Assembly: GCA_024235755.1 (NCBI GenBank)
Contig: JACKLV010000009.1
Location: 62,001-126,000, forward strand
Reading direction: 5' to 3'
Length of the DNA: 64,000 nt
Origin: Burkholderiales bacterium
GTDB taxonomy: Bacteria; Pseudomonadota; Gammaproteobacteria; Burkholderiales; Nitrosomonadaceae
Shown here: positions 16,370-25,694 of the stretch, piece after piece
How the letters are laid out: every line of letters begins with the position of its first letter
Numbering within the stretch: position 1 is the stretch's first letter
The notes under the pieces: generated by a model
Told to the model about the DNA's origin: nothing
Seen by the model: only the letters and a program-made list of their open reading frames with translations
Database searches by the model: none
Program-made: the position numbers and the translations under genes

Positions 16370-17608
16370 CTACGTGAGGTTGAGTCTTTGGTTTTGTTCG
16401 GCCAGTGAAAGATAAATAGATTGATAAGGTGCGACGCTGACTGTCCAGTTACGTTTTTGTCTAACTTTTTCGAGACCGTTTTTGATTAGAAAAGAAAAGT
16501 CTGACTGCATATATACTGTTTTTAACAGTGTGACCAGGTTGTCCAGATTGCCTGCCTTGAACAACAAACCATCTTCATGGTCGGCAATCAATTCCTGATG
16601 ACCACCTACATCGGAAGCGATACATGGTTTTCCCATTGCCATAGCTTCCAATGGTTTCAGCGGTGTGACCAATTCGGTCAGCCGCATAGGTAGTCTGGGA
16701 TAAATGAGCAAATCAATCAAGCTGTAATATTTCATTACCTCACTATGGTTGACTCTGCCGGTAAAAGTGACCCGATCGGAGATGCCGAGTTGGGAAACCA
16801 AAGCTTTTAATGTATTTTCAGCTTGTCCTCCGCCGACCAGTAACACGTGAAAATCCGGGCACTCATCTTTTAAGATGGCTACCGCTTTTAATAGTAATCC
16901 CAACCCTTCATATTCATAGAAAGAACCGATAAATCCAAGTACTTTTTTGCTACCCAGATTCAGTTGACTACATAAAAGCATATCTTTTTCTTGGATAGGG
17001 TGAAACTTATCTGTATTGACGGCATTGGGTATGACGGTAATTTTCTCAGGAGAGACGCCACGTATTTGAATGTCTCCTTTCAATCCGTCGCAGATGGTCG
17101 TAACATGATCCGCACGTTTGAGTACATAAGTTTCAAGTGCCCTGGATATTTTGTAACGCAAATCATTTTCCTGGCATGTGCCATGACTGACTGCGGCATC
17201 TTCCCATGATGCGCGCATCTCATACAGGACTGGAATTTTATATTTTTTTCCGATGTGTAAGGCCGCCAATCCGTTAAGGCACGGAGAATGGGCATGAATA
17301 ATATCCGGTTGTTCAATAAGCATGAGTGATTCAATTCGCCTGATTAATGTCAGTACAACATCAAGCTGATTGAGCACAGGCAGCTTGCTCAGAAATGTTG
17401 GGAATGTTCGGTAAAATGACAATCCGTCAACAGTTTCAACGGCATCAATGCCATGACTGTTCTCAGAATGTTTGCTACTGGTGATCAACGCCGTTTGTAT
17501 ACCCATCTGGTGCTGAATTGACAAAATCGCACGGGTGCGAAAAGTATAGCCGCTGTGCAGGGGTAAAGAATGATCAAGCACGTGTAGCACTTTGATATCT
17601 TTATCCAT
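16370..17608 (-). CDS. Glycosyltransferase family 4, exosortase-A-locus type (Daro_2409-like)
   Basis: A 412-residue GT-B glycosyltransferase. The N-terminus KVLHVLDHSLPLHSGYTFRT (5-24) is the signature of the PEP-CTERM/exosortase-A associated GT family recalled as TIGR04063. The donor-binding half has VLGFIGSFYEYEGLGLLLKA (about 228-247) and the E-x7-E motif region KPLEAMAMGKPCIASDVGGH (about 330-349). No membrane segment; probably a cytoplasmic, membrane-associated enzyme adding a sugar to the growing repeat. It overlaps the transglutaminase-like gene by 8 bp. Confidence 0.9.
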   Translation of the reverse strand: MDKDIKVLHVLDHSLPLHSGYTFRTRAILSIQHQMGIQTALITSSKHSENSHGIDAVETVDGLSFYRTFPTFLSKLPVLNQLDVVLTLIRRIESLMLIEQPDIIHAHSPCLNGLAALHIGKKYKIPVLYEMRASWEDAAVSHGTCQENDLRYKISRALETYVLKRADHVTTICDGLKGDIQIRGVSPEKITVIPNAVNTDKFHPIQEKDMLLCSQLNLGSKKVLGFIGSFYEYEGLGLLLKAVAILKDECPDFHVLLVGGGQAENTLKALVSQLGISDRVTFTGRVNHSEVMKYYSLIDLLIYPRLPMRLTELVTPLKPLEAMAMGKPCIASDVGGHQELIADHEDGLLFKAGNLDNLVTLLKTVYMQSDFSFLIKNGLEKVRQKRNWTVSVAPYQSIYLSLAEQNQRLNLT

Positions 17609-18602
17609 GGCTTACACGATTATTGAACATCCGGAAAAGGATTAGTAAAAAGAACGAACCTAAGATAGCGTTCAATACAATGATAAAGATAACAGTGTAT
17701 TTAAGTGATAGCAGATCCTTTTGTTGTTGTACGCTATCAGGATCGGGGTATAGCCGGATCTCTTGATTGATGCCCAGAATGATGCCTGTAATTTGCTCGG
17801 CCATTCTGGAAAAAGAGCCCGCGAACTGAATAAGCGGGTTGGCATCATAGCTAAACACGTCATTGGCCCAGATCAAGAATAACTGTGGCATGCCGCGCTG
17901 ATAATAATCCAATGCAACCGTGTCATTCTGAAAGCCGAATCGTGCTTGACTTATTTTTTGGATAACTAACTGGCTTCGGTCTGTGCCGAGTAATTGCCGA
18001 AACTCTAAAACGGACAACGGTTCACCTTTACGGTTGGTCACATAAAAAGCGTTATACGTGTCAATAAAGATCCATTTCCCCAACTGCTGATCATAAATCT
18101 CGTTAAAGGCATGTCCGTTTCCATTATATCGATCGAAAGACATGCCCCATTCCCTGACAGGAATATTTAGTGCATGCGCGATACCATTGAATACCTGGGT
18201 ATAGTCTGAGCACCATCCGATGCCTTCATCCTGAATTTTCTTTAGCGCATCAACCGTATTGGATTGAATCGGTCCGCCGGAGCGATCGCGATCCAGAATT
18301 TTCTGAGCTGCAAGCAGGAATTTATCCATTTGAGACATTGACGAATCAATAGGCAGGGCGTCGATGAATTGCTGAAAGTAGGGCGGTGGTGTTTGGGTTT
18401 CAACCTTGAAATCAGCTGGAAAAGCTGATGGACTCCAGCTGAAATCATCGAGTTTTCCTGGCTGATGCACGAGTGAATTGCGGATTCTGGCTGCTTCCTC
18501 TGAGGGCGTTATCAAAGTGAGCAAATAGACGCAACTGATAACAATACCCAATGTTACCAAACCAAGTTGCAGAAAATATCTTTTTTTGATCATTTCCAGC
18601 AT
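17601..18602 (-). CDS. Membrane-anchored transglutaminase-like protein
   Basis: 333 residues. An N-terminal membrane anchor (about 12-31), a transglutaminase-like core, and a C-terminal membrane helix (about 300-325). The Cys-His-Asp triad is visible: C131 in GIGWCSDYTQVFNGIAHAL, H164 in NGNGHAFNEIYDQQ, D181 in KWIFIDTYN. The core would face the periplasm. The family is better known for protease or amidase-like reactions than true crosslinking in bacteria; the target is unknown. It is sandwiched in overlap between the dehydrogenase (13 bp) and the GT4 gene (8 bp), which ties it to polymer assembly or attachment. Confidence 0.78.
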   Translation of the reverse strand: MLEMIKKRYFLQLGLVTLGIVISCVYLLTLITPSEEAARIRNSLVHQPGKLDDFSWSPSAFPADFKVETQTPPPYFQQFIDALPIDSSMSQMDKFLLAAQKILDRDRSGGPIQSNTVDALKKIQDEGIGWCSDYTQVFNGIAHALNIPVREWGMSFDRYNGNGHAFNEIYDQQLGKWIFIDTYNAFYVTNRKGEPLSVLEFRQLLGTDRSQLVIQKISQARFGFQNDTVALDYYQRGMPQLFLIWANDVFSYDANPLIQFAGSFSRMAEQITGIILGINQEIRLYPDPDSVQQQKDLLSLKYTVIFIIVLNAILGSFFLLILFRMFNNRVSHG

Positions 18603-19909
18603 ATTCCCATATACGATGCGCTGAGTTTATCTCTTTCTTTGATATTGACTAAGTCTAAGATAATTTGTTCTTTACGGGAAGATTTAATTAATGTTGTAAC
18701 CAGATCCGAATCTGAAATACCAACAACGATAATTTCGCTTGTGGATAACAGATTATCATAATCGGTTGTCATCAATGATCCGATATGCGGGATGCTTGTT
18801 TCGATGAAATGTTTGTTTGCGCCGATTAATTTAGAGATATTGACCTCAGGATCATAAATTTTTAATGTGTATCCTTTTCCAATCAGTTTTTCAGCTAAAT
18901 CGACAAGCGGGCTTTCGCGCAAATCGTCCGTTCCGGTTTTAAAGCTGAGCCCGATGAAACCAATTTTTTTCAACCCCGACTGTGTGATTTTCTGTAAAGC
19001 GCAATCCAGATGCACGCGATTCGACGGTAAAACGGCTTTGAGCATGGGAATATCAACATCGTTCTGTTTGGCAATATAGTTGATTGCTCTGAGGTCTTTG
19101 GGCAGGCAACTGCCGCCAAAGGAAAAGCCAGGTTTCATGTAGGCGCTGGAAATGTTCAGTTGTTTATCTTTGCAAATCAGCTCCATGACGGCGTGCGGAT
19201 CGACTTTTATTGATTCGCACAAGCGGGCAACTTCGTTGGCGAATGTGATTTTAAGTGCATGAAAAATATTGCAGAAATATTTCATTGTTTCCGCTGTGGC
19301 AATATCAGTGTAGATGATTTCTGCTGGCAGATTTGAAAATAGTTGTTCAAAAACTGCTTGTGGTTGTTTGGAAGAAAGACCGATGATCGTAAATGGCGGT
19401 TTATAGTAATCTTTGATGGAAGAACCCTCCCGCAAAAACTCGGGTTGAAAGCAAACATCAAAATCAACACCATTTGTTTTTCCTGAAAATTTTTCCAGTA
19501 ATGGTATTAAAGTGTTTATTACCGTGCCTGGAAGCAGTGTCGAGCGAAAAACGATGATGTGATGATCTTTTTTTGATTTAAGTGCTTCGCCTAACTGTTC
19601 AGTTAACCGTAAAACCGCCGTTTGATCCTGATTGCCATTCGGCTGGGAGGGGGTTCCGACGCATACAAATGACAATTGCGTCTGTGATATGGCTTCCTGA
19701 GTCGATTCGGTCAGTTTTATCCGGCCTGAGGCAACGACTTCTTGAACGAGCTCCGGCATGCCGGTTTCAATGACTGGGGACTTGCCGGCTTTAATCAGCG
19801 CCAGCTTGGTGCTGTCAATATCAACTCCCGTTACATTGTGACCTTCTTTTGCAAGACACGCTAAAGATACTGCGCCAACATAACCCAAACCAAATACACT
19901 GATATCCAT
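18590..19909 (-). CDS. Nucleotide-sugar 6-dehydrogenase (GDP-mannose/UDP-glucose family)
   Basis: NAD-dependent four-electron oxidation of a nucleotide sugar to the uronic acid, supplying an acidic residue for the exopolysaccharide. I moved the start from 19936 to the ATG at 19909: AGGAGTTGG sits just upstream, and the protein then opens MDISVFGLGYVGAVS (439 residues), as in the family. The catalytic Cys is in GFSFGGSCLPKDLRA, more like the AlgD (GDP-mannose) than the Ugd type, but substrate preference is not certain. The C-terminal NAD-domain repeat is KIGFIGLSFKTGTDDLRESP. A 65-bp gap separates it from the upstream GT. Confidence 0.88.
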   Translation of the reverse strand: MDISVFGLGYVGAVSLACLAKEGHNVTGVDIDSTKLALIKAGKSPVIETGMPELVQEVVASGRIKLTESTQEAISQTQLSFVCVGTPSQPNGNQDQTAVLRLTEQLGEALKSKKDHHIIVFRSTLLPGTVINTLIPLLEKFSGKTNGVDFDVCFQPEFLREGSSIKDYYKPPFTIIGLSSKQPQAVFEQLFSNLPAEIIYTDIATAETMKYFCNIFHALKITFANEVARLCESIKVDPHAVMELICKDKQLNISSAYMKPGFSFGGSCLPKDLRAINYIAKQNDVDIPMLKAVLPSNRVHLDCALQKITQSGLKKIGFIGLSFKTGTDDLRESPLVDLAEKLIGKGYTLKIYDPEVNISKLIGANKHFIETSIPHIGSLMTTDYDNLLSTSEIIVVGISDSDLVTTLIKSSRKEQIILDLVNIKERDKLSASYMGICWK

Positions 19910-19974
19910 TCCAACTCCTAACTTTTTTAATTTCAAATTCTGGAAGCTTTTATACTGAGTAATTGTCAGTTTGT

Positions 19975-21183
19975 TTAATTGTGAGTTTTTTCTGAATTGC
20001 GGCTTACGCAGTTCAAAATAAGAGACTCCATTTTTTTCATACTTCTTTGCCAGGCGTGATTGCTCAGCATTCTTTCCCGACCAGCTTTGGCATACTTTTC
20101 TCTTAACGGCGCTGATTCCATAAGATTGATCAGTTTTTCCGCGTATTCTGCCGGTGTGTCGGCAGTTAAAAAATGTTCACCGTCTATCGCGTCAATGCCA
20201 CCTGCTGCAAGCGTGCTCGATACGACAGGAACGCCCATTGCCATTGCCTCCAAAATTTTGTTTTGTGTGCCACGGGCTATATTTAAAGGAGCTACCATTG
20301 CTGCAGTCTTTAAAATATAAGGACGTACATCTTTTACGCTGCCGGTAACGACTACACCGTTTATTTTTTCTAATGCTTTTATTTTCTTGGAAGGTTCGGC
20401 GCCAACAATGTAGAGCTTTGTGTCGGGTATTTTTTCTTGGATGAGCGGTAGGGTGTGGTGACAGAACTGCAGCATGCACTGCTGATTGGGAAAATAATCC
20501 ATTCGACCGATGAATGAAATGCTGTGAGGATCGTATGCAGTGCCATCAGGTTGAAAAAAGTCAGCATCCACGCCATTGGGAAACCAGTCGGTTTTTATTG
20601 CCGTGCCATAGCTTTCAAGTGTGTCCAGCTCGGCTCTTGTGGTGCATGTGGTTAAATCAAATTTCCGTGCCAAGCTTTTTTCGGAAAATTTCATTTTCGT
20701 GCCTTCCAACCAATAACCCCAGTTAAACGGAAAAGGTTTGAAGCTACGGTAAGTCAGCCATTTTTCAGAATCCATGTCGCCATAATCAAGTATCTTTGGG
20801 ATATGTTTTACGTTTTCAACGTATTGGGCAACCGATGAGCAATGTACAAAAATCAAGTCAAATTCTTCTTCCGCTAACCATGTGTTAATTTGCTTTTTTA
20901 ACGTGCTGCTGAAAAAAAAGGCGAGTGATGATGGCGTAGGGGTTAAAAGGTTTATGATCATTCGAATCCACTGCACTGCGTCACTAACTAGACCGATAGT
21001 ATATTGATGGCAATAGTCCTTTATACCGGAGCACTCATTGTATTCCTGTTGCGATCTCGCCAGGGATGCGACCCATACTTGGTGTCCTTGCTGAGACAGG
21101 TGCTTGATCATATTAAACGGACGGATTTTGCCGCCACGTTTCGGCGGATACGGAAAGCGATGGCAAATGTATAAAATCTTCAT
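19975..21183 (-). CDS. Glycosyltransferase, PEP-CTERM/EpsH1-system type
   Basis: A 402-residue GT-B family protein. The N-terminus MKILYICHRFPYPPKRGGKI is diagnostic of the exosortase-A-associated sugar transferase recalled as TIGR03087. The central DFFQPDG and SISFIGRMDYFPN precede the donor site block RGTQNKILEAMAMGVPVVSS (about 312-331). No membrane segment. The ATG overlaps the stop of the asparagine-synthase-like gene by 4 bp (ATGA), so translation is coupled. The likely role is adding a sugar to the lipid-linked repeat unit. Confidence 0.9.
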   Translation of the reverse strand: MKILYICHRFPYPPKRGGKIRPFNMIKHLSQQGHQVWVASLARSQQEYNECSGIKDYCHQYTIGLVSDAVQWIRMIINLLTPTPSSLAFFFSSTLKKQINTWLAEEEFDLIFVHCSSVAQYVENVKHIPKILDYGDMDSEKWLTYRSFKPFPFNWGYWLEGTKMKFSEKSLARKFDLTTCTTRAELDTLESYGTAIKTDWFPNGVDADFFQPDGTAYDPHSISFIGRMDYFPNQQCMLQFCHHTLPLIQEKIPDTKLYIVGAEPSKKIKALEKINGVVVTGSVKDVRPYILKTAAMVAPLNIARGTQNKILEAMAMGVPVVSSTLAAGGIDAIDGEHFLTADTPAEYAEKLINLMESAPLREKYAKAGRERMLSNHAWQRSMKKMESLILNCVSRNSEKTHN

Positions 21184-23111
21184 TGGATTAATTGCTTCAA
21201 TTCGTTTTCTAAAACTTCTGGTTGAGTCTGATCAAGCATTAATCTTGACCAGATTTCAAAATTCAGCAAACCGATCAGTATGTCTGTGTGATCGGACTTT
21301 CTGTCGAGATGTTCTTTTATTAAACATTGCACGGTCATTGCATTAAACACACCGCGTGCGTTGATGACTTCGGGGCTTAAAAGCGTTTGTAGCAGCGGTA
21401 ACAATTCTTTTTTTATCCATGCACCCATAGGGGCGCCAAAGCCACGTTTTTTACGATAAAGAATTTCTTTGGGGAGCAAATCGGATAAGCATGTCTTTAA
21501 AATATATTTAAGTTCGCCACCTTTTATTTTAAGTTCAGGCGGCATGCTGCACGCCAGCTCTACCAGTTCATGATCCAGCAATGGCACGCGGCATTCCAGT
21601 GAGGTTGCCATAGTCATCTTGTCTGTCAGCATCAGAAGATCGTCAGGTAACTGCGTTAATCGGTCAATCTCGAACAATTGATGCAATGCAGGAATACTGG
21701 CGCAGTTCTGGAAAGCGTCTGAAACAATGTTATGGGAATCCCAATCAATGTCATTAACCAGCAATTGCTTACGTAACTGTTCGTTTGCGATTTCAATATA
21801 GGACTGATAGCGTTTTTCAAAAGACATATCTGCCGTCAACAGAAAGCTTTTTGCCAGACGGCTGTAATTAAGCCACTTTGAATGCCGATCACTTGGAAAT
21901 AAACGTGCCAGTGGCAAGATTGTGTTTTTTCGTAGCCATGACGGTATTCTTTGATAAAACTGATTGTAATATTCACCTTGATAACGCCGATAACCGCCAA
22001 ATAACTCATCGCCGCCGACGCCGCTGAGAATAACCGTCACATCCTTTCTGGCGAATTCGGAAACCAGGTAGGTTGTAATAAAAGCGGTGTCCGCAACTGG
22101 TTCATCCATATGCCATAATAGTTTGGGCAACAAATGAACGATGTCGGGTTTGACGATAATTTCGTGGTGTTCCGTGCCGAATAAATCGGAAACTTGCCTG
22201 GCATAGGGAAGTTCGTTGTAAATTTGTGCCGGGCCTTGTGTATCAAAACCAATGGCATAAGTTTTGACGGGTTGCGAAGTATGCTTTGCCATCAGACCTA
22301 CAACCAAACTGGAATCGATGCCGCCTGATAAAAACGCGCCTATTGGTACGTCGCTGACCATCTGCGATGCGACGGACTTTTCCAGTTGTTCGCGTATCGC
22401 GCTTTTCCACTGATCGGTAGAATAACTCCGCTGCTTGTAATCGGGTTGCCAGTACTGTTGTATTGTGAAACTGCCTTGTGTTGCTTTGATATATGAAGCG
22501 ACCGGTAGCTTTTTTATACCTTCGAAAATCGAATGAGGTGCCGGGACATAGCCGAATTGCAGGTATAAACCCACAGCAATATTATCCAGCCGAGGTTTCA
22601 GTCCTTGAAATTGAAAAAGTGCTTTCGCTTCTGTTGAGAACAGAAGGGCATGGTCATCCAGATAATAGTAAACGGGTTTTATTCCAAGTCTGTCTCGGGC
22701 AATTATCAGCACTTCTTTGTCTGCATCCCACAGCGCGAGTGCATACATGCCGTTTAGATAATGTAGAAACGTTTCGCCATACTGTTCATAGAGATGGATG
22801 ACAACTTCCGAATCAGAGTGTGTGGAGAAACGATGCCCCTGGTTGATCAGTTGTTCCCTGAGTGTTTGGAAGTTATAAATTTCTCCGTTACATACCGCTG
22901 CGATACGCTTGTTTTCATTAAACAGCGGTTGGTGTCCACCCGACAGATCGATGATCGACAAGCGTCGCATGCCAATAGCGACATGATTGGAAACAAACGT
23001 ACCTTCATCATCTGGGCCGCGATGAGCGGTAATGTTTCCCATTCGGTTCAGTAACGAAGCATCCAGTTTTGCGCCTGAACGAAGTGCAATGCCACCGTAT
23101 ATCCCACACAT
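21180..23111 (-). CDS. Asparagine-synthase-like amidotransferase of exosortase-A locus
   Basis: A 643-residue glutamine-dependent amidotransferase. The N-terminal Ntn-hydrolase domain begins MCGIYGG, with Cys2 as the nucleophile after Met removal; ITAHRGPDDEG and VCNGEIYN follow. The synthase (ATP pyrophosphatase) domain begins about 240 with GAFLSGGIDSSLVVGLMAKH, the PP-loop SGGIDSS. In exosortase-A loci this family (recalled as TIGR03108) is a standard member and may amidate a uronic acid or a protein. It is the second gene in transcription order of this minus-strand block, 134 bp downstream of the O-ligase-like gene. Confidence 0.9.
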   Translation of the reverse strand: MCGIYGGIALRSGAKLDASLLNRMGNITAHRGPDDEGTFVSNHVAIGMRRLSIIDLSGGHQPLFNENKRIAAVCNGEIYNFQTLREQLINQGHRFSTHSDSEVVIHLYEQYGETFLHYLNGMYALALWDADKEVLIIARDRLGIKPVYYYLDDHALLFSTEAKALFQFQGLKPRLDNIAVGLYLQFGYVPAPHSIFEGIKKLPVASYIKATQGSFTIQQYWQPDYKQRSYSTDQWKSAIREQLEKSVASQMVSDVPIGAFLSGGIDSSLVVGLMAKHTSQPVKTYAIGFDTQGPAQIYNELPYARQVSDLFGTEHHEIIVKPDIVHLLPKLLWHMDEPVADTAFITTYLVSEFARKDVTVILSGVGGDELFGGYRRYQGEYYNQFYQRIPSWLRKNTILPLARLFPSDRHSKWLNYSRLAKSFLLTADMSFEKRYQSYIEIANEQLRKQLLVNDIDWDSHNIVSDAFQNCASIPALHQLFEIDRLTQLPDDLLMLTDKMTMATSLECRVPLLDHELVELACSMPPELKIKGGELKYILKTCLSDLLPKEILYRKKRGFGAPMGAWIKKELLPLLQTLLSPEVINARGVFNAMTVQCLIKEHLDRKSDHTDILIGLLNFEIWSRLMLDQTQPEVLENELKQLIQ

Positions 23112-23245
23112 ATCTTATTATAGATGCAGTTATATTGATCGAAAAAACAATGAACTAAACGCTTGCATCAGATCAACTCCGCTCCGCTTATGAAAATCTG
23201 TCTGCGCATAGCGTGATTTGTGTAATTTTACTGCCGGGAGCGAGA

Positions 23246-24550
23246 TTAATAGACATGCGCTTCATGTTTTTTCGCTGCCGGCACAGTTAAAGGAATTGGA
23301 TTATTTTTTTCTTCCAGGATTCTTAATGTTATAACTAAGACGGCCAGGTAGTGGTAGAAAAGATCGAAATAAGCCAAACCCAGGAAAGCCCCGCCAACAG
23401 CATATCCAATAAATGAGACTTGCAACATTGCAGCAAGATCAAGCGCCCATTTGTTTTGATCGGTATTTTTGCTGATTTTAATAATTTTGTTTGCAGTCCG
23501 CCAATATTGAACAAATAACATCAAAAAGATAAACAATCCGACAAAGCCATGTTCGGCCAGAATTTCAAAGTAAATACTATGATAATCATGAAATGTTGCA
23601 ACGCCCTGCTCTATCTGGTGAGGAACATAGCGTTCATAATTCTCAACAGAATGACTCTCAAATCCGCCACCGGTAAACGGCCGGTCGAGGGCCATGGCGT
23701 AACCGAATTCCCATGCTTTCAAACGAGACATGGCGGAACCGTCTTGTTCATAATCTTGTATGGTTGCCATGCGGTCGTGCCAGGATTGCGGCATGACCAT
23801 GTAAAAAAACGGGGATAGCAATAACAATGCCACAAAAATGGCCATTTTACGTGAGCTTTTGAGCCATAGGAATACTGAGACAGCTGAAATTGCCAGAAAT
23901 GCACCGCGTGATTGTGTCCCGAGGATTCCAACCGCGATGAGAAGCATGGACAGTATCAATCCGGATCGTAACCATCGATTCTGGGTATGCAGGTACAAAT
24001 ACCAAACTAATGGCAGAATCATGACGAGCGCTAGACCGATTTCTGTATTGCCGGCGATAAAGCCGCCACGTGGACCTAGCACATGAGAGCTGCCGCCTGT
24101 GGTGAGTGTAAAAATGCCGCCTTTAACGCCGTAAAAACCGATGGATATGACGATAATCCAGATAAAAATATGTATTTTTTCCCGATCTACTAGCGCAAAC
24201 AAAGTTAAAAAGATGACCAATTGTATTTTTATGATTTTTTCCCATTGTGGCCATGCTTCTTCCGGATACATTGCGAAGATCGTCGATACAAGCATCCAGA
24301 TATTGAAGAGAATGAGCCAGCCCATTGTGGGTGACCAGAAAAATTTGAGCTTTTTTGAGGATGCAAAAAAGGAAATCAGTGTTACCAAACCGATAATTTG
24401 TGCAAAAGGGAAATAAAAAGCAAAGCTCCAACCGAGTCGATGGGGATTCATATAGCCGATCCACGACCAAAGGTAGATTCCCCAATGCGGCCTTTTGAAT
24501 ACATAAGGCAGCAGTCCAAAAACAATCAGAAAAATCAACAGATCTCTCAA
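23246..24550 (-). CDS. O-antigen-ligase-like membrane protein (exosortase-A associated)
   Basis: A 434-residue polytopic protein with about 10-12 hydrophobic segments. The start MRDLLIFLIVFGLLPYVFKR and PHWGIYLWSWIGYMNPHRLGW match the exosortase-A associated putative O-glycosylation ligase family recalled as TIGR03097. The large periplasmic loop is near GGGFESHSVENYERYVP and HDYHSIYFEILAEHGFVGLF, the usual Wzy_C-like region with the conserved His. It may transfer or polymerise the glycan, or attach it to exported proteins. It is the first gene of the minus-strand block. Confidence 0.88.
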   Translation of the reverse strand: MRDLLIFLIVFGLLPYVFKRPHWGIYLWSWIGYMNPHRLGWSFAFYFPFAQIIGLVTLISFFASSKKLKFFWSPTMGWLILFNIWMLVSTIFAMYPEEAWPQWEKIIKIQLVIFLTLFALVDREKIHIFIWIIVISIGFYGVKGGIFTLTTGGSSHVLGPRGGFIAGNTEIGLALVMILPLVWYLYLHTQNRWLRSGLILSMLLIAVGILGTQSRGAFLAISAVSVFLWLKSSRKMAIFVALLLLSPFFYMVMPQSWHDRMATIQDYEQDGSAMSRLKAWEFGYAMALDRPFTGGGFESHSVENYERYVPHQIEQGVATFHDYHSIYFEILAEHGFVGLFIFLMLFVQYWRTANKIIKISKNTDQNKWALDLAAMLQVSFIGYAVGGAFLGLAYFDLFYHYLAVLVITLRILEEKNNPIPLTVPAAKKHEAHVY

Positions 24551-25041
24551 GAATTGGCTCCTTTGGCGGAGCCATTATTGGATAAGTGTGACAAACAAAT
24601 TATAGTGTTTGATTGGTGCATGCTCGTTAAGCTATGACAGATCGTTGCAAGTGAATATGGAGTTGTTAAATCTTGCCAAGTATCCAGTTATTCAGTTTAT
24701 CTGGAAATGGACTCAAATGTGCGAGCTTGTTTCTAGCCTGAAATTTTAAAAATTCCTGTCTTTGGTTTCTCTTTTTAAGCATGGACATTAGTAGTCAATA
24801 AGATAGCTGTCGTAATTGTAATTCACCACTGATTCGGCTCAATGCTCGATTTGCACGCATTGTCCGCCGCTTCTTGCGCTTTAGACTATTCGGCGCAGTC
24901 CTAAAAAGATGATTACCGGTTTTAAATTTATTTGGACCGGTTGCGGCGATTTAGTCTGTATTGTGTGCAGACTAAATGCGTGGAATATGTCATTTTATTG
25001 ATTCGAGCTTATGTTTTTAATTGCTTTAAGCAGGGAGCTGT
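24551..25041. other. 490-bp interval without genes, with an inverted repeat
   Basis: No ORF with coding character. The only clear structure is a perfect 10-bp inverted repeat at 24949-24977 (ATTTAGTCTG, 9-nt loop, CAGACTAAAT). No T-run follows on either side, so it is not an intrinsic terminator. A pair of ACCGGT sites lies about 20 bp upstream of it (24915-24941). The interval must hold the promoter of the exopolysaccharide block (minus strand, towards 24550) and the end of maf. Confidence 0.5.
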
Positions 25042-25647
25042 TTAGATAATCTCAATGCCTTCTTTACTGAGCATCTCTGTGAGTGCAATCAGCGGTAGAC
25101 CAATTAGTGCGTTGGGATCGTCGCCGCGCATGTATTCCATTAGCGTAATTCCAAGTCCCTCTGATTTTGCGCTACCCGCGCAGTGATAGGGCTGTTCTTT
25201 GCTCAGGTAGCTTTTAATTTGTCGATCGCTCAATTGTCGAAATTTGACATGATAGGGCACAACACGAGTCTGCAATTGATTTGTATGGCTATTTAACAGG
25301 CACAAAGCGGTAAAGAAGGTGACTTCATTGCCGCGCATCAGCTGTAATTGCTTCAATGCATTCGTGTAAGTCAGTGGCTTGCCCAGCTGCACGCCGTTGA
25401 ATACGGCAACCTGATCGGAGCCGATAACCAGTGCTTGTTCGTATAATTTGGCAACAACACGGGCTTTGGATTCAGCTAAGCGTCGGGCAGTTTGTTCAGC
25501 TGCTTCGTCCGGTAGCACCGACTCATCGATTTGGGGGCTGGCCGTTTCAAACGGAATTTGTAACCGTTTCAATAATTCCTGACGATAAACGGAGCTGGAA
25601 CCCAGTACGATGGTGCGGGCAATTTTTTCTTTGTTTAAAACATCCAT
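25042..25647 (-). CDS. Maf-family nucleoside triphosphate pyrophosphatase (YceF type)
   Basis: A 201-residue Maf/HAM1-fold pyrophosphatase; YceF-type members prefer 7-methyl-GTP and keep modified nucleotides out of the pool. Marks: GSSSVYRQELL at 16-26, the conserved ESKARVVA block, VIGSDQVAVF (about 75-84), and CAGSAKSEGLGI near the C-terminus. It is divergent from yceD with a 47-bp gap; the yceF-yceD-rpmF-plsX neighbourhood is conserved in Proteobacteria. Confidence 0.87.
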   Translation of the reverse strand: MDVLNKEKIARTIVLGSSSVYRQELLKRLQIPFETASPQIDESVLPDEAAEQTARRLAESKARVVAKLYEQALVIGSDQVAVFNGVQLGKPLTYTNALKQLQLMRGNEVTFFTALCLLNSHTNQLQTRVVPYHVKFRQLSDRQIKSYLSKEQPYHCAGSAKSEGLGITLMEYMRGDDPNALIGLPLIALTEMLSKEGIEII

Positions 25648-25694
25648 TTACATTTTTTGACACTGAAAGATAAAGAATATAACATGCGCGCCTT

